A DNA stretch of 64,000 bases from Acidobacterium sp049965615. GTDB lineage: Bacteria > Acidobacteriota > Terriglobia > Terriglobales > Acidobacteriaceae. The translations under genes and the position numbers were made by a program. This document shows positions 1 through 7,078 of the stretch, piece by piece (position 1 is the first letter of the stretch; every line of letters starts with the position of its first letter). The DNA is taken from NCBI GenBank assembly GCA_049965615.1, contig JBMFWD010000009.1, forward strand, positions 1-64,000, written 5' to 3'. Under the pieces are notes generated by a model, which worked only from the letters and a program-made list of their open reading frames with translations, was not told where the DNA came from and made no database searches.

Positions 1-672
1 GCGGTCGAGCAGGTCGACTATCAACGCTACCTGCTGCGCATGACCGAGCTGGAGTTGCTGGACCGCGAACGCCGCGCCACAGATCGCCGCATCCGGCAGG
101 CAAAGTTCCCGGTCGTCAAGACGCTGGACAGCTTCGACTTCCTCGCCATGCCTTCTGTGAACAAAACCCTCGTGCTCGAACTAGCCCGCTGCGAGTTCCT
201 CGCTCGTCGCGAAAACCTGCTGTTGTCAGGCAACAGCGGCACCGGCAAGACCCACATCGCGCTCGCGCTTGGCCTGGCTGCCTGCCAACAGGGACATCGC
301 GTGCGCTTCACCACCACCGCAGCCCTGGTCAGCGAGCTGATCGAGGCCCGTGACGATAAGAAGCTGCTCCGTTTTCAAAGGCAGATCGCCAGCTACGAAC
401 TGCTGATCGTTGACGAACTCGGCTTCGTGCCCTTATCCAGGACTGGCGCCGAACTGCTCTTCGAGATGCTCAGCCAGCGCTACGAACGCGGATCAACTCT
501 GATCACGTCGAACCTGCCGTTTCAGGAATGGACTGAAGTCCTCGGCTCGGAACGGCTGACTGGAGCCTTGCTCGACCGCCTCACCCACCACGTCCACATC
601 CTCGAGATGAACGGCGACAGCTACCGCCTCAAGCAAAGCCGCCGTAAACGAAACCCGCCTTCAGAACGCTGA
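1..672 (+). CDS. istB: IS21-family helper ATPase IstB (5' truncated by window edge)
   Basis: AAA+ helper ATPase that assists the IS21 transposase IstA in target choice and strand transfer. The frame is open from base 1 and the first in-frame ATG is at 40, but coding similarity starts before it (AVEQVDYQRYLLR), so the true start lies upstream of the window. Walker A is GNSGTGKTH, Walker B is LLIVDELGF, and the C-terminus has the usual basic tail. IstA is not visible and should lie to the left. The direct repeats at 767-810 fit the right end of the same element. Family assignment is secure; whether the element is intact cannot be judged. Confidence 0.9.
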   Translation, partial: AVEQVDYQRYLLRMTELELLDRERRATDRRIRQAKFPVVKTLDSFDFLAMPSVNKTLVLELARCEFLARRENLLLSGNSGTGKTHIALALGLAACQQGHRVRFTTTAALVSELIEARDDKKLLRFQRQIASYELLIVDELGFVPLSRTGAELLFEMLSQRYERGSTLITSNLPFQEWTEVLGSERLTGALLDRLTHHVHILEMNGDSYRLKQSRRKRNPPSER

Positions 673-688
673 TCCCCCGAGACTCCTC

Positions 689-739
689 TCCGGGGTGAAG
701 AGCATCTTCCGCTGCGCTCCAGAGGCCCTTCACCCCGGA
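689..739. terminator. Inverted repeat downstream of istB
   Basis: Arms of 12 bp, tccggggtgaag (689-700) and cttcaccccgga (728-739), are perfectly complementary with a 27-nt loop. It starts 16 nt after the istB stop codon. No T-tract follows, so it may be a transcript-end structure or part of the IS end rather than an intrinsic terminator. Confidence 0.45.
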
Positions 740-766
740 ATACCTCAACACCTTCTCCCCATCAAC

Positions 767-810
767 TGGCCTGGTTTTGCTCCGCCCCAGTGGCCTGGTT
801 TTACTCCGCC
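767..810 (+). repeat. Two 20-bp direct repeats, probable IS21 right-end binding sites
   Basis: tggcctggttttgctccgcc (767-786) and tggcctggttttactccgcc (791-810) differ at one base and repeat with a 24-bp period. IS21-family ends are known to carry several internal copies of a transposase-binding repeat, and this pair sits just downstream of istB. The element's exact outer end is probably within about 10 bp to the right, but no flanking duplication can be shown here. Confidence 0.6.
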
Positions 811-848
811 CTTGACAGACTTTGCGTATCTGGGCGCATCCAATTGCC

Positions 849-1886
849 ATGGAACAAGAGGATGCTCGCAAGTTGAGTTCGGCAGCGCAGCATGAGCGCA
901 GGCGACAGGTGATCCGTGCCTATAAGCGCGGAATGAATCGGTATCAGATCGCACAAGCAGTTGGGTTGAGTTACACGGTCGTTCGCATGGTCGTCAAGCG
1001 TTATGAAGAGCAAGGCATTCGTGGTCTTGACACAGGTCGGCGCGGAAGGCCGGCAAGCAGCGGCCGCAGTCTGAGTGCCGAGCAGGAAGTGCATATTCAG
1101 CGTCTGATCAAGGATCATCGTCCTGAGCAGTTGAAGATGGACTTTGCCTTGTGGACGCGTGCCGCCGTCATGCTTTTGATCGAACGCGAATGCGCCATCC
1201 ATCTGCATGTGCGCAGCGTAGGGAAATATCTCAAGCGCTGGGGATTCACGCCGCAAAAGCCAATTCGCCGCGCCTGTGAAAAGTCGCCTGTTGCGGTACA
1301 GAAGTGGCTCGACGAGGGCTATCCGCAGATCAGGCAGCGCGCCAAAGAAGAGGACGCGGAGATTCACTGGGGCGACGAGACCGCGGTGGTCAACACGGAT
1401 GTTTGTGGCTGTGGCTATGCGCCCAAAGGAGTAACACCCGTGGCGTATGTGGTTGGCGGGACCAGGCAGAAGTTATCGATGATTTCAAACGTGACCAATC
1501 AGGGAAAGACAAGCGGGATGATCATCGACGGTAACTTCAACCACCTGCGGCTGATTGAGTTCTTCGAGGCACTTATCAAGCAGGTCGGACGCAAGGTCTT
1601 CCTGGTTCTCGACAACCTTGGCGTACATCATTGCAAGCCCGTCAAAGAATGGCTGGCAGCGAACATCAAGCAGATCGAAGTCTTCTACCTGCCCAGCTAT
1701 TCGCCGGAACTGAACCCTGATGAACGTCTCAACGGGGACCTGAAACAGGCCATCGAAACTCGCGTTCCATGCCGGACAAAAGACAAGTTGCGCAACGCTG
1801 CAACGGAACACATGACGGCAATCGAAAAGAATCCCGAAAGAATCAAAGCCTTCTTCAAAGACCCCCTTATTGCATATGCTGCGTAA
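849..1886 (+). CDS. IS630-family transposase
   Basis: DDE transposase of 345 residues. An N-terminal helix-turn-helix region (RRQVIRAYKRGMNRYQIAQAV) precedes an RNase H-like catalytic core. The catalytic acids lie in IHWGDET (Asp about 176), LVLDNLGVHH (Asp about 255) and NPDERLNG (Glu about 291), the IS630/Tc1-like pattern. The ATG at 849 is preferred; a TTG at 822 would add nine residues. The length is that of a full transposase, so it may be active. No convincing terminal inverted repeats or TA duplication were found by eye. It lies directly against the putative IS21 right end, so one element has probably inserted next to the other. Confidence 0.9.
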   Translation: MEQEDARKLSSAAQHERRRQVIRAYKRGMNRYQIAQAVGLSYTVVRMVVKRYEEQGIRGLDTGRRGRPASSGRSLSAEQEVHIQRLIKDHRPEQLKMDFALWTRAAVMLLIERECAIHLHVRSVGKYLKRWGFTPQKPIRRACEKSPVAVQKWLDEGYPQIRQRAKEEDAEIHWGDETAVVNTDVCGCGYAPKGVTPVAYVVGGTRQKLSMISNVTNQGKTSGMIIDGNFNHLRLIEFFEALIKQVGRKVFLVLDNLGVHHCKPVKEWLAANIKQIEVFYLPSYSPELNPDERLNGDLKQAIETRVPCRTKDKLRNAATEHMTAIEKNPERIKAFFKDPLIAYAA

Positions 1887-1908
1887 CAGTATTATCGGGC
1901 CGGATCAA

Positions 1909-1958
1909 TAGTCAGAAAGAGTCGATTTAGTCAGAAAAAATGACGTCATAGTCTGAAA
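1909..1958 (+). repeat. Three spaced direct repeats TAGTCAGAAA-type
   Basis: tagtcagaaa at 1909-1918 and 1928-1937, then tagtctgaaa at 1949-1958; start-to-start spacing is 19 and 21 bp. They begin 22 bp after the IS630 transposase stop codon. Such spacing resembles transposase-binding arrays at element ends, but the owner of the repeats is not established. Confidence 0.5.
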
Positions 1959-2049
1959 AAGCCCGCACACAGCGCACACGTTGGAAGTCTTGCAAGTGTC
2001 TTATGTTGAATGAATTAGCTTTGGTTTCAGGAAGATGCAAGATGCTATG

Positions 2050-2080
2050 GCGAAGAGAGATGGGCTCGAACCCAGAGCGA
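2050..2080 (-). pseudogene. tRNA-like 3' remnant with CCA (possibly tRNA-Ser)
   Basis: Read on the minus strand it shows a T-arm-like stretch, tgggttcgagccca, followed by tctctcttcgcca, which resembles the 3' end of bacterial tRNA-Ser with an encoded CCA. The T-loop is one base short of the standard seven, and no matching D- or anticodon arm lies upstream, so it is at best a degraded fragment. Confidence 0.3.
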
Positions 2081-2085
2081 TTATT

Positions 2086-2109
2086 TCGCCGCATGCTGCT
2101 TTGCGGCGA
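2086..2109. repeat. 8-bp stem hairpin
   Basis: tcgccgca (2086-2093) and tgcggcga (2102-2109) pair perfectly around an 8-nt loop. It lies beside the tRNA-like remnant. Function unknown. Confidence 0.4.
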
Positions 2110-2167
2110 CAGGCACTTTTCCGAAACTAAAGAGAACATCTGGCAGGGGCAAGATCAGAATAGGCAT

Positions 2168-2185
2168 CGTGACCGTAAGGTCACG
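2168..2185. repeat. 7-bp perfect hairpin
   Basis: cgtgacc-gtaa-ggtcacg, a perfect stem with a tetraloop, in the AT-rich segment. It could end a short transcript or be an operator; nothing nearby decides. Confidence 0.4.
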
Positions 2186-2241
2186 GCTTTCCCAATTTTG
2201 AGGTGAAAAAGCAGACGAGAAACGGGCCGAGAATTCACAGG

Positions 2242-2267
2242 GATTTACTAGCCAGATTTACTATCCA
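2242..2267 (+). repeat. 13-bp imperfect tandem repeat
   Basis: gatttactagcca is followed directly by gatttactatcca, with one difference in 13 bases. It lies in the AT-rich segment between the IS630 gene and the tRNA-Gly fragment. Confidence 0.5.
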
Positions 2268-2398
2268 CACGTCCAAAATCAGCGAAAAATGGCAACAATT
2301 TGACCAGAATTGAAAAAATAGAGAATCGCGATAATATCTTTATATTTAATCGCTTACGAGAAACTGAGCAAGTTTTGTGGATTTTGCGAAACGGGCGA

Positions 2399-2436
2399 TT
2401 TTGGAAGCTGACGTTCTACCACTGAACTACTCCCGC
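2399..2436 (-). pseudogene. 5' half of a tRNA-Gly, broken in the anticodon loop
   Basis: The minus strand reads gcgggagtagttcagtgg and onward, with a 7-nt acceptor strand, a D-arm (gttc...gaac) and a 5' anticodon-stem strand (tcagc) followed by ttcc. Identity to a typical bacterial tRNA-Gly is lost after the second anticodon base: the 3' anticodon strand, T-arm and 3' acceptor are absent, and unrelated AT-rich sequence follows. Anticodon loops are common integration sites for mobile elements, so this is probably an insertion or excision scar. It cannot make a functional tRNA. Confidence 0.7.
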
Positions 2437-2615
2437 CATGGGACAGAGCAAGCAGTGTGGCGGATTGCCTGATTGGTATTCTAACCTGAAAGAACAACCA
2501 AGAAACCCTGGATTGCAGAAAGCCCTTTGCCGGTGCGATGTGCCGGTGGCGGGTAGGTCTGTGAGTGATCGAGGGTAAAAGATTTTCGAAGCGAATTGAG
2601 TTAGGATGAGTCGCA

Positions 2616-3302
2616 ATGAACCAGCCAATTGTGTTTGTGAGCGGAAGCAAGGGCGGAGTGGGGAAGTCGATTGCGTCGATGGCGGTGGTCGATTACCTGG
2701 CGGCGGAGCAGCGGAACCTGCGGCTGCTGGAGGCGGATACGACGAATCCGGATGTGTGGAAGTCGTATAACCGCTCGGTGGAGAGCGAGATTGTGGATCT
2801 GGACGTGGTGGACGGCTGGATCCAAATGATTAACGTGGCGGAGGCGCATCCTTACAAGGCGATTGTGGTGAACACGCCGGCGCGGAACAACGACGCGGTG
2901 CGGCTGCATGGGGCTTTGCTGCTGGATTCGCTGACGGAGCTGGATCGTCCGCTGATTACGCTATGGGTGATCAACCGGCAGCGCGACAGCCTGGAACTGC
3001 TGAACGAGTACCTGGAGGTGATGAAGCATCCTGCGCACGTAGTGCACGTGGTGCGCAACGGGTACTTTGGCGAGGAGCGCAAGTTTGAGCTTTTTGACAA
3101 GAGCATTTTGCGGGATGCGATCAGCCAGCAGGGCGGCAAGGCGCTGTATCTGCCGGATGTGGCGGATCGCGTGACGGATGAGCTTTATACGCGGCGTATT
3201 ACCTTGTCAGAGGCGGTGGAGCAGTTGAAGCTGGGCGATCGCGCGGAACTGGTGCGGTGGCGGCATACCTGCAAGCAACTGATGGGCGAGGCGGGGATCT
3301 GA
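2616..3302 (+). CDS. ParA/MinD-type P-loop ATPase, orphan
   Basis: A 228-residue member of the deviant-Walker-A ATPases, with FVSGSKGGVGKSIASM at residues 7-21 carrying the signature lysine (KGGVGKS). Later motifs are less canonical: TLWVINRQRDSLELL is in the place of the usual switch region. The family includes plasmid-partition and conjugation-associated ATPases, but no ParB or relaxase is adjacent, so the role is open. It starts at ATG 2616 after a weak Shine-Dalgarno (tagga) and ends at its own intrinsic terminator. Its position beside IS genes and tRNA scars suggests cargo of an integrated element. The family call is firm; the function is not. Confidence 0.75.
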   Translation: MNQPIVFVSGSKGGVGKSIASMAVVDYLAAEQRNLRLLEADTTNPDVWKSYNRSVESEIVDLDVVDGWIQMINVAEAHPYKAIVVNTPARNNDAVRLHGALLLDSLTELDRPLITLWVINRQRDSLELLNEYLEVMKHPAHVVHVVRNGYFGEERKFELFDKSILRDAISQQGGKALYLPDVADRVTDELYTRRITLSEAVEQLKLGDRAELVRWRHTCKQLMGEAGI

Positions 3303-3324
3303 CGGTGGTTTTAGAGTGCGACTG

Positions 3325-3354
3325 AAATCCGCGTCCTTGCGGGACGCGGATTTT
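3325..3354 (+). terminator. Intrinsic terminator of the ParA-like gene
   Basis: aaatccgcgtcc (3325-3336) pairs over 12 bp with ggacgcggattt (3342-3353) around the loop ttgcg, and the 3' arm runs into tttt. It starts 22 nt after the stop codon. Confidence 0.8.
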
Positions 3355-3374
3355 GGGAGGGATGGGGGCTTGTT

Positions 3375-3677
3375 CTATTCGCCAATGGAGAACTCCGGCT
3401 ATGCCGGGGAGGCAGCAGAAGTTTGATAATTCCGGGAATGGGCGCAGGCTCCTTCAGGCGGGCAATTTGCGTAAGAACCTGTTGAAAAACTCATTGGGCC
3501 AGCTTTTTCAGGGGTTCAAGCCCCAGTTGTTTTGCTGCACTGACGGCCCGACTAAAGTCGTGCCCTTGTTACGAAGCCCGGGGCGGGAGACACAAAAGCG
3601 AGCCTGCCGCCGTGTGCGTTCAGGCCCCTTTGAGGGGCCAATTGCATAAGGCCTCCGGCTTTGCCGGAGGATAGTTA
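3375..3677. repeat. Interspersed multi-hairpin repeat, copy 1
   Basis: About 300 bp that recur at 40273-40577 in the same orientation with only scattered differences. The repeat is a string of short hairpins with A/T-rich loops, including a cgac-taaa-gtcg core, a ggcccc...ggggcc stem and a strong cctccggc-ttt-gccggagg stem (3652-3670). The right edge touches the stop codon of the minus-strand DsbA-like gene, so the last hairpin could end its transcript. Together with the terminator it fills the gene-free stretch 3303-3674. No coding capacity is apparent. Confidence 0.85.
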
Positions 3678-4310
3678 CTTCTGGTTTCCGACTTCGGCTT
3701 CGGCCTGATCGAGCATGGTGAACATGTTGTTGAAGTTGGTCACCTGAACGTAGTTTTTGCCGTTCTTGTAGTTGTTGGTGACGATCCAGACGGTGGGCGT
3801 GTAGTGGACGCCCATGCGGTCACCGAGGGCCTGATCCGCTTTGACCTTGGCTGCGAGCTTGCCCTGGGGATCGACGACGAAGGGCAGTGACATGCCGTGC
3901 ATTTTTGCGAACTTCTCGGTCCAGTTGCGCAGGTCGGACTGAGTTTCAATCTGCGGCTGATTGGCGTAGATGTAGTTGCGGTACTGATCCGCCAGGGCAA
4001 TGTTTTTTGTGGCGAACCATTGTGCGTACACGGCTGCCGGGAAGGCCCAGTTGTGCTGCGGGAGCGGGAAGTCGTAGTGAATCCACGGCACGTGATACTT
4101 GTCTACCGCATCCTTGATGATGGGGTTGTCGTGGCCGCAGACGGGGCACTCGAGATCCTGAAATTCGATGATGGCGATTTTGGCGCCGGGCGGCGGCTTG
4201 AGGATGGAGGCGTCGCGAACCTGGATGGGGTTCTCGAACTGGGCAAAGGCGAGAGACGTGCTCAAGAGAACGGGAATGAGGAGGACCTTAAAAAGGCGCT
4301 TTCGCAACAT
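3675..4310 (-). CDS. Secreted DsbA-like thiol:disulfide oxidoreductase
   Basis: Periplasmic thioredoxin-fold protein of 211 residues. Signal peptide is residues 1-23 (MLRKRLFKVLLIPVLL...AFA); the active site CPVC is at Cys55-Cys58 in FQDLECPVCGH; a cis-proline loop TPTV follows near the C-terminus. The start at 4310 puts the signal peptide at the N-terminus, whereas an upstream GTG/ATG frame would bury it. A TACCAT hexamer ends six bases before this ATG, so the transcript may be leaderless. The gene diverges from the VKOR gene at 4397; VKOR proteins reoxidise DsbA partners, so the two probably form one disulfide-forming system. The CPVC motif leaves open whether it acts as oxidase or isomerase. 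Confidence 0.85.
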   Translation of the reverse strand: MLRKRLFKVLLIPVLLSTSLAFAQFENPIQVRDASILKPPPGAKIAIIEFQDLECPVCGHDNPIIKDAVDKYHVPWIHYDFPLPQHNWAFPAAVYAQWFATKNIALADQYRNYIYANQPQIETQSDLRNWTEKFAKMHGMSLPFVVDPQGKLAAKVKADQALGDRMGVHYTPTVWIVTNNYKNGKNYVQVTNFNNMFTMLDQAEAEVGNQK

Positions 4311-4396
4311 GCACATATGGTATCGCGTAGACCTGCCAATCTGGAATATGCTGGAAACTTCGTACACATATTGACGAATTCCAGAGGAGAAGGTTT

Positions 4397-4828
4397 ATGC
4401 GTTATTTACTGGTGGCCCTGGCAGTGGCCGGAGTGGTGGTTTCGGCATTTGCGCTGCATGCGCATTATTCGAAGGACTACCTTTATTTGCCCTGCGATAT
4501 CAACTCGCGGTGGAGCTGTGGGCTGGTGAATCATAGCCGGTATGCGATGGTGCTGGGGGTTCCGGTGGCGCTGATTGGAATTCTGGGCTACACGCTGCTG
4601 GGAGTGGTGGCCTGGCTGCAGAAGCGGATGCAGGTTATGGCGCTTTCGATCATTGCGCTGGGGATTGCGCTGCACTTTACCTACATTGAGGCCGAAGTGC
4701 TGCACATGTGGTGCCTTTACTGCGTGATTTCTCAGGGCGTGATTGCGGTGATGACGGCTCTGGCGATTGGATGGTGGTTTGCCTGCCGGTGCCGTAAGCC
4801 GTCGGATGCGGCTAGCTCGGCAGCATGA
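4397..4828 (+). CDS. Vitamin K epoxide reductase family protein (VKOR)
   Basis: Integral membrane quinone-linked thiol oxidase of 143 residues that regenerates periplasmic DsbA-type proteins in bacteria lacking DsbB. It has four or five membrane segments. The loop cysteines are in CDINSRWSC (Cys33, Cys41) and the quinone-reactive pair is CLYC (Cys106, Cys109), the VKOR pattern. The start ATG 4397 has a good Shine-Dalgarno (agaggag). It is divergent from the DsbA-like gene with under 90 bp between starts. Its 3' end overlaps the convergent FetB-like gene by 17 bp. No thioredoxin-like domain is fused, so the partner is probably the neighbour. Confidence 0.88.
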   Translation: MRYLLVALAVAGVVVSAFALHAHYSKDYLYLPCDINSRWSCGLVNHSRYAMVLGVPVALIGILGYTLLGVVAWLQKRMQVMALSIIALGIALHFTYIEAEVLHMWCLYCVISQGVIAVMTALAIGWWFACRCRKPSDAASSAA

Positions 4829-5606
4829 GCTGGTCGTAGCCGGAGAACAGCCGCCTGAGCACGAGGCGGCTGGTGACCAGGCAGGTGAGGGCGGCGGCGG
4901 CGAAGATGGTGGCGATGACCACGAACTGGTAGAGCGCCGCGTAGATGGGTGAGGCTCCTGAGAGGACCATGCCAGCCATGATGCCGGGAATCCAGACGAT
5001 GCCGAGCGAGCGCAGGTTGTTGAGCGCGGGGATGAGGCTGGCCCGGAAGGCGGCGGCGCGATACGGTGTGAGGGCGGTTTGCGCGGAGGCTCCGAGAGAC
5101 AGGGCTGATTCGATTTCGCCTTTGTGGGCGGTGACTTCGCCGTGGAGACGGTCAAGGAAGAGCGCCTGGGTGTTCATGGTGTTGGCGATGACCATGCTGC
5201 CGACGGGGATGAGGATGGCGATTTTGACCGGGGTGACGCCGGTGAGGGCCATGAGGCAGAGGATAGAGCCGGCGCCTGCGGTGATTCCGGCAAGGGCGAG
5301 GGTGAAGGCGCGGGGAAATTTGCGGGCGCGCTGACGGACGATGCCGGCGGCGGCGATGGTCATGGCGGCGAGGACGAGGATGCTGGTCCAGCGCGGGCCG
5401 TGGAGCAGCCAGGCGAGGATGAGGCCGACGAGGACGATCTGCAGGAGGCCGCGGAGCTCTGCCCAGGGGATTTCTTTGAGCAGTCCGGGCGCCTGTTTGC
5501 GGGCGAGAAACACGACAAAGAGCGCGGTGAGGCCGGCGATGAGGCATTGGAGGATTCCGGTGCGGAGTTCGGGCGTGAGCCAGGCGGGCCAGGCATAGGC
5601 TGTCAT
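4812..5606 (-). CDS. fetB: FetB/YbbM-type ABC transporter permease
   Basis: Inner-membrane permease of 264 residues in the UPF0014/FetB family, linked in E. coli to iron export. It has about seven hydrophobic segments and the family-typical stretch PVGSMVIANTMNTQALFLDRL (about 135-155), plus the conserved GIVWIPGIMAGMVLSGASP region. Its start codon overlaps the stop codon of the upstream ATPase gene (ATGA at 5603-5606), so the two are translationally coupled as in fetAB. Substrate is inferred from the family only. Confidence 0.85.
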   Translation of the reverse strand: MTAYAWPAWLTPELRTGILQCLIAGLTALFVVFLARKQAPGLLKEIPWAELRGLLQIVLVGLILAWLLHGPRWTSILVLAAMTIAAAGIVRQRARKFPRAFTLALAGITAGAGSILCLMALTGVTPVKIAILIPVGSMVIANTMNTQALFLDRLHGEVTAHKGEIESALSLGASAQTALTPYRAAAFRASLIPALNNLRSLGIVWIPGIMAGMVLSGASPIYAALYQFVVIATIFAAAALTCLVTSRLVLRRLFSGYDQLMLPS

Positions 5607-6289
5607 GTGAGGATCTCCTGCGGTGTGCCGAGAGCGGCGACTTTGCCGGTTTCAAGGTGGAGAACGCGGTCGGCGAGGCGGGCCTGCTCGGGGTTGTGGG
5701 TGACCCAGATGCAGGTAAGATGGCGCTCGCGGATGAGGCGGAGGATGAGTTCTTCGATGGACTGGCGGTTGGCGTCGTCGAGGGCGGAGGTGGGTTCGTC
5801 GAGGAGGAGGAGCTCGGGCTGATTAGCGAGGGTGCGGACGAGGGAGACACGCTGGGCTTCTCCGCCGGAGAGCGTGGCGGCGTCGCGGGAGGCGTAGCCG
5901 GGAAGGCCGACTTCTTCCAGCATGGAGTCGATTTGATTGGGTTCGATCTGGATGCCGTGTTGCGCCGGGCCGAAGGCGATGTTGGAGGCGACGGTGCCGG
6001 GAAACAGGTAAGGGCGCTGCATGACGAGCCCGATGCGGCGGCGGAGTTCGGCGGGCGGGAGGGATTGTGTGTCCTGGTTGTCGAGCTGGATGGTGCCGGA
6101 GGAGGGTTCCTGCAGGCGATTGAGCAGGCGGAGGAGGGTACTCTTGCCGGCTCCGCTGGGGCCGGTGACGGCTAGGATTTCGCCGGGAAGAACCTGGAAG
6201 CTGATGTTTTGTAGGATGGGCCGGGATTCGGGCGGGGGGGAGTGGTGCGAGACGTTGATGCATTCGAGCGTTGGTTGGGATGAATTCAT
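5603..6289 (-). CDS. fetA: FetA/YbbL-type ABC transporter ATPase
   Basis: Nucleotide-binding subunit of 228 residues. Walker A is GPSGAGKS (43-50), the Q-loop is near MQRPYLF, the signature is LSGGEAQR (140-147), Walker B is LLLLDEPTSALD (about 160-171), and the H-loop is VTHN. The ATG at 6289 is chosen because the upstream extension (to 6379) lacks family similarity and overlaps the divergent TPM gene. It pairs with the FetB-like permease and is predicted to energise metal, probably iron, efflux. Confidence 0.87.
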   Translation of the reverse strand: MNSSQPTLECINVSHHSPPPESRPILQNISFQVLPGEILAVTGPSGAGKSTLLRLLNRLQEPSSGTIQLDNQDTQSLPPAELRRRIGLVMQRPYLFPGTVASNIAFGPAQHGIQIEPNQIDSMLEEVGLPGYASRDAATLSGGEAQRVSLVRTLANQPELLLLDEPTSALDDANRQSIEELILRLIRERHLTCIWVTHNPEQARLADRVLHLETGKVAALGTPQEILT

Positions 6290-6370
6290 GCGAGCCTCGC
6301 CCAGCCAGTTTAGGGTATTCAGGCCGGGGGCAGCTGCAATTTGCATTGGATAGAATGAGCGCAGTTGCGG

Positions 6371-7078
6371 ATGGTGCATAACAATACAGCGTCGGTGCGG
6401 ACGGGGCGGGGCCTGAGGGGGGATTTCCGGGTGCTGTTGCTGCTGCTATTCGCGGCTTCTTCGGCGTGGGGGCAGGGAACGACGAGCCTGCCGAAGCGCG
6501 CGGGCTATGTGAGCGATTTTGCCCATGTGATGTCGGCAAAGACCATTGGGCGGCTGGACGCGCTTTGCGGTGAGATTGAGCGGCGGACGCATGATCGGAT
6601 TGACGTGGTGACCGTGACTTCAACCGATGGCGAACCGATTGAGCAATACGCGAATGCCTTGCAGGAGGCGTGGCGGCAGGGTGACCGGGAAGCGATGGTA
6701 ATGGTTGCAGTGGGCCAGCGGCAGCGGTGGATTGCGGCAGAGAGCGGGCTGGCGCAGGCTTTGCCTCCGGCGGAGATAGAGAAGATCAGCGGTCAGATGG
6801 TTCCGATGCTGCGGAACAATGATTTTGACGGCGCAATGATGCTGGCCGTGAATGAGCTGGGAGCGCGGATGGCGGCCAGCGCCGGGGTGAGGATGCATCT
6901 GGAGACGCCTTGGGGTGCGCCGGCATCGGTTCCGGCGGAATACCGGTGGATTCGGCCAGTGACGTGGGGACTGACGATTCTGTTATTTGCATCTCTTGCG
7001 GTATGGGCTTACACGTCGGAGATTGGCGATAGCCTGCGCCGGAGGCTTGGCAAAAGAATGAGGAGAGAGCGCCCATGA
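6371..7078 (+). CDS. TPM-domain (YgcG-like) membrane-anchored protein
   Basis: Protein of 235 residues with an N-terminal signal or anchor (hydrophobic residues about 21-35), a TPM domain at about 45-165 (GYVSDFAHVMSA... with the AVGQRQRWIAAESGL region typical of the family) and one C-terminal membrane helix followed by a basic tail. TPM proteins often accompany LemA proteins at the envelope; here the next gene is lemA-like with a 4-bp overlap. ATG 6371 is preferred over the TTG at 6365. The biochemical role is not established; photosystem repair is the plant function only. Confidence 0.8.
   Translation: MVHNNTASVRTGRGLRGDFRVLLLLLFAASSAWGQGTTSLPKRAGYVSDFAHVMSAKTIGRLDALCGEIERRTHDRIDVVTVTSTDGEPIEQYANALQEAWRQGDREAMVMVAVGQRQRWIAAESGLAQALPPAEIEKISGQMVPMLRNNDFDGAMMLAVNELGARMAASAGVRMHLETPWGAPASVPAEYRWIRPVTWGLTILLFASLAVWAYTSEIGDSLRRRLGKRMRRERP

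Larger units (their letters stand above)
1887..2615. other. AT-rich gene-free stretch with repeats and tRNA remnants
   Basis: About 730 bp without a convincing gene and visibly richer in A+T than the rest of the window. It holds three TAGTC-type direct repeats (1909-1958), a tRNA-like 3' remnant (2050-2080), hairpins at 2086-2109 and 2168-2185, a 13-bp tandem repeat (2242-2267) and a broken tRNA-Gly 5' half (2399-2436). The composition and the remnants mark it as foreign or scarred DNA. Confidence 0.6.

Noticed and set aside
2399..2436. Possible group I intron inside a tRNA-Gly
   Set aside because: No matching 3' tRNA half was found within the next 500 bases on the minus strand, so an intron-split gene cannot be supported.
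5124..6175. Long plus-strand frames opposite fetB and fetA
   Set aside because: Gly/Asp/Glu-rich shadow translations without domains; the minus-strand ABC genes carry all motifs.
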